This document shows, piece by piece, positions 35,860 through 48,805 of a stretch of 64,000 bases of DNA (position 1 is its first letter; every line of letters begins with the position of its first letter). Made by a program: the position numbers and the translations under genes. Source of the DNA: Poecilobothrus nobilitatus (taxonomy: Eukaryota > Arthropoda > Insecta > Diptera > Dolichopodidae); NCBI GenBank assembly GCA_947095535.1, contig OX352772.1:40319445-40383444 (forward strand), in the 5' to 3' direction. The notes below the pieces were generated by a model, which saw only the letters and a list, made by a program, of their open reading frames with translations, did no database searches and was not told where the DNA came from.

Positions 35860-36014
35860 AGCTAAGGCGTCTGTAGTCACTAGATTACTGACGACTTAGC
35901 TGATTACTGAATACTGTAGGTCCGTATTCGGACATTATAATGTACCTTTTAAACGGAGGAAAATCTATTTGGCTAGAGTACCTATTAAAAGGAGGAAAAT
36001 CTATTTTGATAGAG
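35860..36014. repeat. Hairpin followed by a two-copy 36-bp tandem repeat
   Basis: AGCTAAGGCGTC (35860-35871) pairs with GACGACTTAGCT (35890-35901) at 11 of 12 bases around an 18-nt loop. Shortly after, a 36-bp unit (35943-35978) is repeated directly at 35979-36014 with a few changes. Its shared word is GGAGGAAAATCTATTT. The function is unknown. Confidence 0.6.
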
Positions 36015-37265
36015 TTGGTATTAATTTTACTTAGATTTATGTCATGATGATATCACTTTCAGGAAAGAAGCCTTAATAGATTCTCAGATCCATGTCAATG
36101 AGTTCACCTAAATCTTGAAAAAAGAAACTACCGAGATATTTTTGTTTTTTCCTTGACAGAGTATAGGACATATGCAGAGAATGGGTTTCACACTCTCTTA
36201 TATTTTATTAATTATGTATGAGTTTTAATTTCCTACTTAATTTAACCAATGACAAAGGGTGTGATGACTGTTTAAATTTGTTTCCTAAACTATATTCGGT
36301 ATTCTCGTATTAGAACTCAACTTAACTAAACAACTATCACAACCGGTGTCAAAAGGAATAAATTTCCAATATATTTTAAATTTATTAAATTTTTGGTAAA
36401 ATTTATCGTTTTGCTTGGTAAAACTGAAAAGAACTAAATTGTTAACTTTCGAAATCTGAAATATTTTTGACATAAATTGTTCAAATTGGGGACGAAATTT
36501 TCAATTTCAAAATGTTGCAAAACAACATATTCCAATACAAAATTGTGTTTCAAAAAATGTATCATTGGACGATCTATCAATTGTGAAAAAATTGTACATT
36601 AACAATACTAATCCAATTATTGAATTTCTGATTTTACTGTGGATGCATAATTTATTAAAATTTTATTGTCACTTTTACTGTCGCTCACAAAAGTACCGCT
36701 AACTCAATTATTAAAACACATGACTATATTTAATTTCTGCTACTATAATTAATTTATTTCCATCGGTTTTCAATTTGTTTTAAATGCCAAATTTTGTTAT
36801 GCAGTTTTTTATACAATTCTCAAATTGTTCTGTAAAATTTTTCGTCAATTGTAAGTTAAGATTTTCTATATTTCTATTCTAAAACGTGTGTGTTATCAAA
36901 CCTTAAATAGATTTTCTGAAGCAGTAATGAAAAAACTGTATACATTTGTATCTTTTTTTTACCTTCTCTATATATTTAGTTGTGTTACTGAAAGTGTAGA
37001 ATTAGAAAATATTGTAAATAAAATTATTTTATAATTCTATAGCAGTAGCATAGTTTTTTTCTTGTATCTATAGTTCAAATCAAAATTTTTAAAAAGAAGG
37101 TAGCGCCGAAATTTTATTTTGTATATCTTAATTAATTTTATTGTTTCAAAAAATTCTTTTAAGTCATTTACATTCAGCATTTTTCTTTTGTTTTTTTAAC
37201 TGTGTATTCATTTTTGTTTTGTATTTTGTTGCGAACTATTGAATAGTTTATGAAAGTTATAATTT
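36015..37265. other. AT-rich intergenic DNA
   Basis: No supported gene. The minus-strand frame 36285-36473 has only weak protein-like character. Confidence 0.5.
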
Positions 37266-37269
37266 TTAA

Positions 37270-37560
37270 AGCTCCGCGACCTGTGAGTTAAGAATTCACT
37301 GAAACTCTTCTCCCATTAGTTGTGCTATGCGTTAAAATAGAAAAGTAAATGGATGGTGCAATGAAATAAGTATGTATGTAATCCTATTGCCCTATCCTTT
37401 CCTATCCCTAGTTCCCATCAGCCAATATACTGCGTTAGCAGGTAGGGGTTTCAACCCATCATTATATTGGCTAAAGGAGGAGGTGGGTTACTCAGTAAAA
37501 ATCTGACACTACCAAGGGGGAATTCTTGGTATCTTTAGAAGATTCCCACTTCCCTTAGGA
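37270..37560 (+). repeat. GC-enriched repeat E, copy 1 (possible LINE 3' end)
   Basis: Contains a C-rich tract (CCTATCCTTTCCTATCCC), GCCAATATACTGCG, then AGGAGGTGGGTTACTCAG, AAAAATCTGACACTACCAAG and GGGAATTCTTGG. The ordered words AGGTGG.TT, AAAATC.RACACTACCAA and GAAYCT.G recur at 40440-40500. Such tracts are common in the 3' untranslated region of insect LINEs. No RT is next to it. Confidence 0.45.
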
Positions 37561-39795
37561 AAAAAAATAAATGTCTTAAACTCTTTCAACAAATTTTTTT
37601 TTCATATTTATTTAATGCTCTTCTAAAAATAAATTTCATTGAGTAAAAAATGATGAGTAAAAAATAAAACAAGTTTAATAAAATTGGTACCTACGAGCTC
37701 AAAATAAATATTGAAATTTTAGTGTTAGGAAAACATAATTCTTTTTTTTTTTTTAATTATTTACACTTAATAAAATTAACGTTTACATTTTTTATTGATT
37801 GTCAAAGAAAAGTGTTACCTAACATATTCAATAAAAATTTTGTTTAAAAACATGTCATAAAACATTGTTTAAATGTCATCTAAACTATGATATAAATTAA
37901 GATTATTATCATTTAAGTAATTAAATTTTGTTTAACATTTTAACGTTACAATTTTACCAGCTTATAAAATTAACTGAAAATGAAATACAATTTATTTTTG
38001 TAGATTTTTTTTTTTTTTTTTGATTGAAATTTTTCTTTCTTGTTTACGTGATTTTGGATCATCATAACTCAACTATTTAATTATTCAATAAATAAACTAA
38101 ATTTTCAAATTTTAATTAAAATATTTTTAATGTTCTTCTTTGTTTTTATTATAAATTTTTTTTATTTTTTGGATTATAACATGTGTGAAATAAAATAAAA
38201 TTTTTATTAGCATATCTACATGTCAACTTCATTTTTATTTTTGATAACTTTTAAAGGTTATATTTTCCAAATTTAAAATATTTTGAAAAATTAATTTTAA
38301 AAAAATAAACAATTAATTCAAATTCTTAATAATATTTGAAAATATGTATTTGAAATTTTCAAAATTTAATATAATTTTTTTTACTTTTCCGTATGATCGG
38401 ACTAAAAATAGATAAAAGTCAGATAATGTCATATAGCTAAAACAGTTTATTCCCATCTTTAATAGGTTTTGTTTTTAAAAAGCAAAATAAAATGAAAAGC
38501 AAAATGTACTTTTTATAAATCCTTGATTATTTAACTAATTTTAAAAACATCGCCAAAATAAACTTAAATATATCTGGAATTAAAAAAAAAAAACAAAAAT
38601 GTTATTTATAAAGTTTTGGAAATAGTATTAAAGCGATTTATATACATGAACACAGTCTTCATTCATATAAAATTTATACAAAAATAAAAATGAAACAAAA
38701 AAAAAATTAATTTCGCAAAAGTTATAGTATCTATTTCTATTATTATGAAACAATACTTTAAAAAAATCAAAAAAAAAATACCAAAAACGGATTTGCACAG
38801 AAATTTATAAAATAAAACATTTTTGTTTTTTTAAATTTAAGAAAAATCGGATCAAATATCTATGTTAAATGTCATTTTTTTTTTCGAGACAATTTTTGAC
38901 GTAATTTTTTTTTTTTATTAAATCTGTAATTTCAAAATTTATAACAGTATATTTGGGAGCTTATATATACACTATGATAAATAAATGTAATAAAAAAAGC
39001 CAAATAAAAAGTTGAGAAGAAATTGAATATTTTTTAGATAATTAAAGAAAAATTATGGTGCAATGATTGACATGTATCTTAAGTCTTATAATTTTATACA
39101 TATTATACATATGTATAACAAAAATCATATTTATTAGTAATAATAAGATTTTTCTATGTCTGTCTTCCATCTCATCCTTTTTGTTTCCTAAACTGGGTTG
39201 TGAAGACTTGACCTCTTCTATATATAAATAAGTCAATCGTAATCAATTTTATGGACATTACTGTATTTGAACACAAATGGATTTTGACTGCTATTATTAG
39301 AATATGTTATTTAGTTACAATTGCAATTTCTATTTGTTTCTCTAGCATTTCTGCTGCCTTTTCTAATTACAAATATAATTTTTGCTTGAAATTCTTCAAA
39401 AATAATTTTCCAAATTTACTTCGATAAAGGTTTTATGTACAATGAAAGAATAAGAAAATTTATTAACTATTGCAAGGTAACAAAAATACATTTATTGTAT
39501 TTTATGAAAATAAGAAAAATACAATTTAAATTTTTGTATTTTTAAGAATAGTTTTATAGCGTAGTATATATTTCTTTGTCACTAAAATCAGAAAATAATT
39601 TCAATTAATCAAAGATATTTCGCTTCACATATTTTTCCCTTCCCTTTTAGTAGGGATAACCTTTTCGTTTGGATGTGGAATAAATAAATTTATTTAATCA
39701 TTTTTTTTTAATTAGAAATGCCGTTTTTCATACCAATCAGTGTAGGTCACTGAAAAGTTACTAAGCCTCCATTAAACAAATTTGGTAAAAATTAG
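37561..39795. other. AT-rich intergenic DNA, homopolymer-dense
   Basis: No gene seen. Long T-runs near 37740-37755 and 38007-38022, and A-runs near 38581 and 38698-38706. Confidence 0.6.
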
Positions 39796-40144
39796 TAATT
39801 CCGCAGATGATATTGATAAAATTTCATATAAGTATAAGACTAATCGGAAATTTTAAACAGAAGTTGTCTATAGGCAATGCATCATTACGAAGCCTACTGA
39901 AGAGTCCAAGTAATGTTGTAGGACGAAACTCTCCTAAAATTTTAATAGAAATGCTTACCAAAACTTTTTTAAAAGATTCAATGTTGACATGTTATTATGT
40001 AGGTATATTCATCAAATCTCTTAATAAATTAGATACTGTTTTATAGATACCTTGTAGGGGTACCTGTTTTAAAGAAATAAAACAATTAATGCCTCCAATC
40101 AAAGTTTTCCAACGTGAAACTAGGAGTACGGCAGATGCCTAGGG

Positions 40145-40535
40145 GTGGGAGATGTCACTGTCGAATTGTCTAGATGGCTTAAAACGGCATTCGAAAATTC
40201 GTCGCGTTTATGGAAGCTTAAGCCTGCACATGTTTTGCCAAAAGTTAGTAATTTATACTTGTATGATACAACGAAATTTAAAAAGAACATTAACATCCTT
40301 TTTCAAAATAAAGCTCCAAATTTTTTCCTCCATCCTCCATACGTAATCCTAATTATCCCAAACCGAATTTCTCAAGTAATCCTTTCCTTATCCTTTTCCC
40401 CAAAACCAAACTGTACATTATATCATCCTAAAGTTTGGTTTTAAAAGAGGTGGATTTCGTTGGTTAAAATCCAACACTACCAAAACGAACCTCGTGCAGT
40501 TCCTTTGAGTGGCTTTCGATGTTTTCCACAGTCCC
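40145..40535 (+). repeat. Repeat E, copy 2, with a short open frame
   Basis: An open frame of 99 codons (40145-40444) ends just before GAGGTGGATTTCGTTGGTTA and AAAATCCAACACTACCAAAA, the words shared with 37270-37560. The frame (for example SSRLWKLKPAHVLPKVSN) has some protein character but also the C/T-rich tract that is untranslated in the other copy. It is most likely the degenerate end of a LINE. The upstream frame at 39807-40046 is less convincing. Confidence 0.4.
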
Positions 40536-41084
40536 TCGTAAAAAAAAAAAAAAATTTAATAATTTTTACGAAAAAAAGTATATATAACCTTAACGCTATG
40601 GTTTTCTAACCAAAAAAATTTTTTTGAATAAAAAGATGAAAAAATAAATCATTTTTCCTTTTCAAGAAAAAATAATAAAATAAAAAATAAGTAGTTATTT
40701 TTATATCTGTATTATATGGAGGTGGTTTTCTTCAAGTTGACATTTTATTTTTCATATTTGTGGAAATTTTTAAACAAAACAAATTATCATAGCAGTTAAT
40801 TTGTTCTAACTTTTTTTTCTAAATTTTAGAATTTATAGTCAAACAGTGTTTTTAGGTGATGTTTAGTGCGTTAAAATCCCATACAATCTTATAAGTCGCG
40901 TGAATAATTAACTCCTATATAGTGTTTTTCAGTGATTCCCATCTATCCTCAAAAAAAAACATTAGGATTATTTTTCTCAATCAAAAACTTTTTGAAAATA
41001 TTTTTTTACGTTTTTATATATATAATTAAAAAATATATTTGTATTAAAATTATAAATCCCATAAGATAACGCTATATTACCAAA
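40536..41084. other. AT-rich intergenic DNA
   Basis: No gene or recognised repeat is visible in this stretch. Confidence 0.5.
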
Positions 41085-41236
41085 CCAATCGGCTACTATT
41101 TTAGGTTGAATACTATTATTATTTTATTTTTATTACTTATTTTTAAACTGTATTTGACAGCAAGAAGGATTTGTATAAAATAACTTCCTTGGTTAATAAG
41201 CGACTTGTTAAACCAGTTGATTACCAAGGTCCCGTT
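41085..41236 (-). repeat. SINE B, decayed copy
   Basis: Inverse of the SINE B order: AATCGGCTACTATTTTAGGT (tail), GACAGCAAGAAGGATTTG (body), then CTTGGTTAATAAGCGACTTG and ACCAGTTGATTACCAAGGTC (head). Many substitutions and a lost B-box indicate an old insertion. Confidence 0.65.
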
Positions 41237-42074
41237 ATTAGATATTTTGTAATAGTAAAAATAAAAATTATAATACCTTAATAAATAAAAATAAAAATTT
41301 CAATACCTAATATTATAATCATGTCATATTTAATGTTGCATATATTTAGGCGGTTCCATATTATTTTTATGACGAATCTCTTTTAAAATACTAAAATTTT
41401 CTTTAAGAATTTGTGAATATTTTCTTAATTTTTTTGGTTAGAGTTAGAAAAGTTAATCTAGAATTAAAATTGATATTTACATTTTATAATAGAGTTAAGT
41501 AAAGTTTTAAAAAATGTTTTTATAAGAGTTTAAAAAACGCAAAATCCCAGTTGCAGCTATTGAATTTTTTTAAACATGGAAAATTTTTTTACTAAACGTT
41601 TATCACAATGTAATGCAACAACCAATGTAAAATTATGTATTTTTGAAGGAATTTCACTTTTTAAAAATAATTTTATAAAGTAAATTTTTAATATATCTTT
41701 ATTTGATCATTGAAGCAGAAAAGTTAATAAATTTAAGAAATATTTTACTTCTAAACAAAATAAATTTTTGCACATAATATAAGCAAGCATGAAGCAAATT
41801 AAAATTTCAAATATATTTTAAACATTTTTAACAATGATCGTAATAATATCTTAGGCTTTTTATTAATTTGACACTTTTATACTATTTTAAAAACAATAAA
41901 ATTTTTTTATTGGATTATGAATTATTTAAGTTTTTTTTTTGCGTTTTTTATTGTTATTAGTTTTTTATGTTTTTTCATTGGTAAATGATAACTGATTTTT
42001 TTTTGTTTGAACAAAAAAACAATATGGTCATTGCACTTTTTTGAAATTTATATTTTTTTAAAAATTACAATGAT
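41237..42074. other. AT-rich intergenic DNA
   Basis: No gene or named repeat seen between the SINE B copy and repeat R. Confidence 0.5.
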
Positions 42075-42905
42075 AACGTTTTTAGCACATTTCCAAAAAA
42101 ATTTTGAAAAAAATGTGCTTATTAGTTTCATTCTGTCCGACCGTCTGTTTACAAAACTTCTACACCGTTAAAGATAGAGAAAAAAAATTTTAACCATGGG
42201 TAGGTCTCATAAAAAAATTAAAATTTTGTGGAACAATTTTTTCATGTAGCCCCATCCATTACGGAGCTGCAGCCTCTCAAACTTTGAAAAAGCCCTATCT
42301 TTAAATGCATATATCTCATGTTCTGCTTAAGATTTTTTCAATCTGAAAACATCATTCGACAGGTATTTTTTTTAACTTTGTAAATTAATATAAAAATTAT
42401 ACAATTTTTTTAAATTTAGTATTTAAATTTACCGTTATGTAAAAACCAAATTTTGCATGATTTTCCTATCTTCATTAGTCCGAAACGCTTTTAAATAGGG
42501 ACTTGATATTTTGAGAGCAGAAAGAACTTTTAGAATTAGTATAAGTTTGCTCAGAAATTTTTTTTGGACTACCCCCTGTTTAAGAGATATTAGGGCTGAA
42601 AAATTAAAATGTTATTTTTAGGCATCTGTAACTTAAGCACCTGTACAAATTTTTCTTCGCAAAGACATAAAAATTAAAGCTCCAGTAATATATTTTTACG
42701 TGTGTTAACGGTTTTTCTTAGTTATAAAGGGTTCCGGACTTACGGCCCTTCAAAATTCCAAAAAAGTCCTATTTTCACATATTTTCTTACTACAAAAAAT
42801 TTCTTAAATTTTATTTTTTAAATTTTCAAATTTTTGTTCAAGTCACAATTCTAAACAGTTTGTATTGTGTTTTGGAAATGTGAGCTTTTAAAAACCGTTG
42901 GTTAA
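42075..42905 (-). repeat. Interspersed repeat R, longest copy
   Basis: On the minus strand it runs from the ACCAACGGTTTTTAAAAGCT end (about 42905) to the terminal hairpin (TTTAGCACATTTCC and GAAAAAAATGTGC near 42080-42117). Internal words include GTCCGACCGTCTGTTTAC, TAGCCCCATCCATTACGGAG and TTTACCGTTATGTAAAAACC. The 48160-48805 copy is its closest relative, sharing both ends. Confidence 0.8.
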
Positions 42906-44989
42906 CATTCTACCTTGTTTTTTATATGGTACAATAAAAATTATATACATACTATTTAATAATAAAGTGCGAACTTGGACAGTAAATAAAAAAGTGTTAA
43001 TGAGTACTATTGAAAATATTTATAGTAATAGTAAGTTATGCATTGAATTTTTTATTTCTTCGCTTTTGTTGATCTTGTATAGGAGGACACATCTATAGTT
43101 AATTACTTAACTTTTATGCTTATTTAATGTCTATCATTATGACATATGACTTTTTTGTTTTATGGTCAACATAGCGCTGATATGATTAATATCTGATAGA
43201 ACAAGACTGAGGGAAGATTGGATAAAATATAAGGATAAGTTGGTAAAATAAATTGAAAAAATCTTAGTATATAATGAATGGATTAATTCATTGAATAGAT
43301 TTCTTTTTTACGAGGGTAAATGATGAATTGAACGAGTGCGAGTTCTCTATGAGAGTGTGGAATTTTAACCCATTAAATATCGCCTCCGTTTTTGTGACCA
43401 AACAATAGGTTATATGATCCTTAGTACTCATGTACTACTAGAAGTACTGCCAATATATACTGATCAAAGGAAGTTAAGTTAGAGAATAAAAAATGATTTC
43501 AAATTGACAGACATATTGTGAACAAAATTGTTAATGTTCATCTTGAATCTTTGCACGTTATATGTAACGTTATATATAATCATTGCCAGTTCTAAGGAAC
43601 ACATGAGATGGGAGATGGTTTCAGATTTGCGATACCACAAACGAATTTGCGTAAGCCAAATTATGCCAAATTTAAATATGGCAATGGAAATTTGAATTAT
43701 ATACGAGTGGACAGCAGAAATTCTCCTTAGTCTTTCTTTGGAATACGTTGAGCAGAGACATCAAACTTTTAATCTCCTCAGAACAAGAACCCATTTCAAT
43801 AAGGTATCTAGAAACTGCTTCTTAGATGGCAAAAATTTTACATTAAATTTAAATTTTACACTATTGTGTAAAACAGTACTTTTTATATATTTAGAATGGA
43901 TGAAATTACAATCTAGTGATAATTATGAATGTTGATTCAATCTAGAGAACTAATTATTTTAAAATATTAATTTTTATTTGCTAGTTAAATTCGACTTAAA
44001 CGTGATTATCTAAGTATTTCTGCTTGTTACTTAATATATTTACACTGATTTTTTTTTGTCAAATGGTTCATCATTTTTAGCTTCTTTTGGGCTGGCCGAT
44101 AAACTTGGTAACAAAATATTTTCAAAGGTTCAAGTAACATTTTGTGTTAATATTCCGTAAATTTCCTTAGTTTTAGAAGTAGTTTTAAAATAATATAATA
44201 TTTCTATCTTAGCTTTTCTTATATCCAATAATTTTAATTAATAATTTCGACTTACTTAATTCATTGATTGTTGAATGCAAAATGCCACAAAATTTTATAT
44301 ATATATGAATATATATATATAAATTCGATGAACAATGAAATTTATTAAAAAGAAAATAAGAAAAATTAAATTCAAGATATTATAACCTTAAAAGATCATA
44401 AATTTATGAAATTTTAAATAATATATTGAATGATTTATTTTAATTTTTTTCACACCTTTTAAAACTAAAAAAATTCATAAAATCAAAAAAATTTTGCAGA
44501 AAAATTTATTTTACCATGACATATTTTCTATATTAAATATTTGCATTGAACCGATGTCCAACTATTGTAGCTATTTATTGATAATTTAATGATTCTATGC
44601 GTATTTTATCCAAATATAGAAGTTGTAATTTATTCAAATTGTTTTACAAAAAGAGAGAAACAGAAAAAGAAAAACAATAAAAGTTTAAAAAAATTTTTAA
44701 CGTATATGTATATATGTATTATTTTTATTGATTACACTCTACTTATTTTAATTCGTAAACAAATAATCAATATTTGATATGAAATCAATAATATAAAATT
44801 TTATTCGAATGAATTCGATTAACTGATACAGCATTGTTTTTTATTGTGTGTTGTTTTTACCTTAAATACATTTTATTATAAATTAATAATCTTAAATTCG
44901 ATGGTATTAAGTATCTTAAGGAACGATTTTTTATATTTTCTTCAAATTTTTCTTGAATTAACATATCGGGAGAGGAGCATCTGAACTGA
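42906..44989. other. Intergenic DNA, partly less AT-biased
   Basis: No supported gene. The stretch 43590-43935 is less AT-rich and holds an open frame (43738-43935, with EYVEQRHQTFNLLRTRTHF), but it matches nothing I know and has no promoter or splice context. Confidence 0.45.
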
Positions 44990-45905
44990 TTTCTCAAAAA
45001 GATATTTGAAATAAAATCTTGTTGGGTAATAAGGTTGGTATAGTGTTGATCATGATGATGATAATGACGATAATAATGTTTATAATTCTGTATTTTAAAT
45101 GCATGTATCTTGAGGAGAGTATCGTAGTTGGCATGAACAGATTTCTAAGTAATTTGGCGTAAAATCTTGTTGGCCAATGGAACATTTGAAATCATTTTTT
45201 TCTATATAATATTTTTGTTATTTGTTACAAGGTAAATTCGGTAGTGTTGGTCATGATGATGATGATGTCGATAATGAGTTAATAATTCTGTATTTAAATT
45301 TGTAATTTAGATATAGGCTTAAAAAAACTGAAGTTTAAAATTTTTCTGCGAAAATTAATAATAAATAATAAAATTTTGTGAACGGCTAGGGCGGCAGTAG
45401 CCCCCATTTTTTTTATAATCTTTTTTTTTACATACACATTTTAAAATATTTAAATTGTAGAAATATATATGGAGAAGATAATTAATAATGAAGGATTTTA
45501 GAGTTGATTTCAAAATCAGTGATTCAGCGGGGAGCAATTTCCACTATTTGAAATGTAAAATTAAACAATTTCATATATAAAAAAAATGTTTGTCTGCGAA
45601 TTATGAATTCTAGCTTTCTTAGATATTATACAGGATTATAATCAATATTATCACCATTAAGATCATTATCATTATCAACACAACCAATCTTACTCAATTA
45701 CTTATAAATATCATCTACAAAAGGTGTATGCCAAATGTTCGATTTTCTAAAAAAATTTGTGTCAAATATCCCATTTGCCAACAACATTTTATGCGAAGTA
45801 TCCCATTAGTATAAATGGACTTTTGCTAAATGTCTGTTTATGTTAATTATGCTTTATGCTGAAAATTTTGTATGCTAACTGTTTTTATGCCAAGTGGCTT
45901 TTTAA
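44990..45905. mobile_element. Foldback element with TTGGCATAAA-type arms and shared core
   Basis: The left arm word GGCGTAAAATCTTGTTGGCC (about 45157) is inverted on the right at about 45765-45800 (CCAACAACATTTTATGCG). Outer arm DNA repeats TGTTGRTCATGATGATGAT on the left (45052, 45247) and inverse ATCATTATCATTATCAACAC on the right (45662). The right arm is a string of TATGCYAAATGTCC-like units (45720-45900). The centre holds one core copy (TTTTAGAGTTGATTTCAAAA near 45496) and a GGCAGTAGCCCCCATTTTT word that matches 56020-56045. Outer limits are approximate. Confidence 0.6.
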
Positions 45906-46199
45906 GAAATTAATTTATACAAACTGTCACAGACTCATTTTGAGTTTTAGCAGTGCAAATTGAGTACTTTCCTATTTTACTATTGGAAAGGGGTTTTATG
46001 AAGAAAAATTGTATTTCAGTAATTTATTTTCTAATTGAAATTGCCAGCCATTGCGAAATATTATTAAATTTGTTTACATTATATATTTATTTTAAATATT
46101 TGATGTCAAGGAGGCAATCATTTGATTTGATGGCAATTTAAAAAAAACTTGCTACATGTGCTGGATTTGATCTTGGTGAGAACGCTTATTTCGTTTATA

Positions 46200-46350
46200 T
46201 TACTTATATATTGTGTATTTGAACATGAGGGGATTTTGTAAAGAAAAACTACTTTTTCAGTGAGCAACCTTACAACTTTGCTATGGTTGCGAGTAGCTGC
46301 AATACAACTTCTTTCTCTATATGATTTGTAATTAAGCCAAACCCAAAGGG
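46200..46350 (+). repeat. Interspersed repeat D, copy 2 (partial)
   Basis: GCGAGTAGCTGCAATACAAC, then TTTCTCTATATGATTTGTAA and TTAAGCCAAA, parallels GAGTAGCTAAAATACAATTT and following words at 47025-47075. Confidence 0.45.
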
Positions 46351-46394
46351 AAAGGCTGCATCTATTCACATGTATATTGTATGTGCATGGGAAT

Positions 46395-46484
46395 AAATAA
46401 AATAAATAAATGAATAAATGATTTGAAACCGAACATCCCCGATTGATACATGTGCTTAAACACTCGGCTAACAAAATCTCAGTT
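46395..46484 (-). repeat. tRNA-like SINE head
   Basis: Minus strand: TTTTGTTAGCCGAGTGTTTA (A-box), GCACATGTATCAATCGGGGA and TTCGGTTTCAAATC (B-box). It is tRNA-shaped, but the body is not matched to families A-C. An open minus-strand frame (46118-46474) crosses it and is not considered a gene. Confidence 0.55.
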
Positions 46485-46929
46485 CATAGAACATATAATG
46501 TAAAAGAGATATTAACGAAACATATTTTTAGGGAATAATTAAACAAAACAATTTTCACATTTATCCGGAAGCTATTATTAGATAGTTATATTATTATTTT
46601 GCTTGTATATGTTTATTAATATTTTCAGGAAGAAAAATGATATCTCTCTCTTGTGTTATGTTTAAATAGTATAAATGTTTTGATGATTGTTTTCCAACTA
46701 TGTATATGTATTTTTTGCTGTCATTTTTAATTTAATTTAAACCAGTTTTAGTTATAGAACTTTATGGTAAAATATTTAATACTTTTTATACTCGTATGAA
46801 TATAGTTCAGGGGTTTAATAAATATGTCATTACGTTTGTGACAACTTAAAGTTGAGAGTCTAGATTGAAATGAAATAGTATATGCAAATATTCTTGCTCG
46901 CTGGATTGAATTCTAAGTCACTATATGTG

Positions 46930-47470
46930 TTTGTTCGCCCTGCCGCACGAATACTCAAAAAATAATGAAGTTAGGATTCTGAAATTTACTATTTAATTTT
47001 TATGAAAATGACAGATGGATTCGAGTAGCTAAAATACAATTTCATTCTCTATATTAATGTAATTCAGCGTCAAATTAGGTTATATATTTAAAATTTTATC
47101 AATACAAGTTAAGTTTTATGCCAATTACTTCTAGGTTAATCTAACCGCTAGCGCAGCAGGTTCGGGCACCTATGAAATTATTATTTTCATATCTTGGTCC
47201 TTGGTAAACTAGACATCTAAAATTTTGTGAAAGATAATTGAGGTTCATGGTAAGAGTTTTTATAAAATTTGGTTGGTTTGGCGCAATGGAGTCAAATATT
47301 TGTCATACAACCCCGAAATATACATATTTCAGTACTTAAATAAGTAAAAGTATTTAAAAGATAATTCAATTTTATGGGAACAGCATATATATTATCTTAT
47401 GTTCGCGCAGCTATCCTAGAGTTGACGCAATCTGCTAAATTCTACACTACTACTATATTTTCCTCGAACA
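46930..47470 (+). repeat. Interspersed repeat D, copy 3
   Basis: Shares with 60690-61085 the ordered words AAAATTTGGTTGGTTTGG, GCGCAGCAGGTTCGGGCACC (there AGCCGGTTCAGGCTTC), TCAATTTTATGGGAACAGCA, GAGTTGACGCAATCTGCTAA and a closing TTCCTCG. With copy 1 it shares GATTCGRGTAGCT. Confidence 0.6.
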
Positions 47471-48159
47471 TTTTTGATTTTATTTTATTTCAAGTGAACC
47501 CTAGATTAAAGTGAACCGTACATTAATATATGTTTCTATAGTGGAGAAATAAACAGTACACAAAACTTTCATTTTTATATTAATAATTTATACACTTTAT
47601 TCTATGGAATCTATAAAAATGATATTTAAATATCCTATAGTGTTACAAGCTTATTATTTTTTTAAATTTTAAGGTTTTTTATTTTAACATGACTAGTTTA
47701 TCTTTAGATTTACAAAATTATGTTTTTCTATTTGAAGACATAAGTAGTTAACAAATTATTAGACAAAATTTTACACAAAAAAAAAGATGTTTTACTGCTT
47801 TTTATTTGTCTATAGTTAACGTGGGCTCGCTCTAAGATAATTAAATTTAAATTATTGTTTCTTTTTTTTGTTTTAATTAATATTACTTTTAAAAGAAAAA
47901 TTGTATTTTATAAAATACAAATAAAAAAACAATATACAACTTTTAAATATAAATTTTCTAAAATAAGATACTGGGTAATATTTTTGCCACAGAAAAAAAT
48001 TTCTTTCATAATTTTAACTCTAAATTTAATTGATAGAATATTTGGATATCAAAATATATACCGCAAATTAAATTTTTAAACCCATTGTGACTCTCAAAGT
48101 ATTTTTTCTAGTTTTAAGTTTGTATTTGGGAAACTATAAGGTTCCGACTAATAAAAAAA
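47471..48159. other. AT-rich intergenic DNA
   Basis: The open frame 47855-48079 is K/F/I-rich and not supported as a gene. Confidence 0.55.
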
Positions 48160-48805
48160 TTCCCAAAAAAAAAAACGGTTGTTCCAAAAAAAATTTCTAT
48201 TAATTTCACTCTGTTCATCCGTTTGGCTATCAGTCCGTCTGTTTACAAAACTTCTACACCGTTTAAGATAAAGAAACAATATTTTAACCATGGTAGATCT
48301 CATAAAAATAAAATAATCTTGTAGAACAACTTTTTCATGTAGCCAAATCCATTACGTAATTACAGCCCCTCAAACTTTTAAAAAGCCCTAATTTTAAATA
48401 CATATATTTCATGTTCTGCTTAATAGTTTTTCAATCTGAAAACGCCATTCGACAGGAATTTTTTTACATTTATAAATCAATATCTAAATTATACAAGTAT
48501 TTTAAGTTTGGTATTTAAATTTACCGTTATGTGAAAACTAAATTTTGCATGATATATCTTTTTTCATAACTCCGGCACGCAGGACATAAAAATTAAAGCT
48601 TCAGTAATATATTTTTACATGTGATAAACGGTTTTTCTTAGTTATATAGGATTCCGAACTTACAACCCCTCAAAATCCAAAAAGTCCTATATTCACATTT
48701 CTATGAAATTTTCAAATTTTGGTGCCAGTTTGCGTACTTATTTGCTTTTGGAAATGTGAACTTTTAAAAACCGTTGGTTTACATTCTGCCTTGTTTCTTT
48801 ATTCG
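48160..48805 (-). repeat. Interspersed repeat R, copy 6
   Basis: Nearly parallel to 42075-42905: CCGTCTGTTTACAAAACTTC, ACACCGTTTAAGATAAAGAA, TTACCGTTATGTGAAAACTA, AAAAACCGTTGGTTTACATT. It has a deletion of the middle section (no ACTACCCCCTG-type word). Confidence 0.8.

Noticed and set aside
45030..45290. GATGAT microsatellite as a coding Asp/Met repeat
   Set aside because: It lies in the arm of a foldback element, repeated imperfectly and inverted on the other side. No sustained frame.
46118..46474. 118-codon minus-strand frame
   Set aside because: It starts inside a tRNA-like SINE head and runs through repeat D, so it is a chance frame in repeats.
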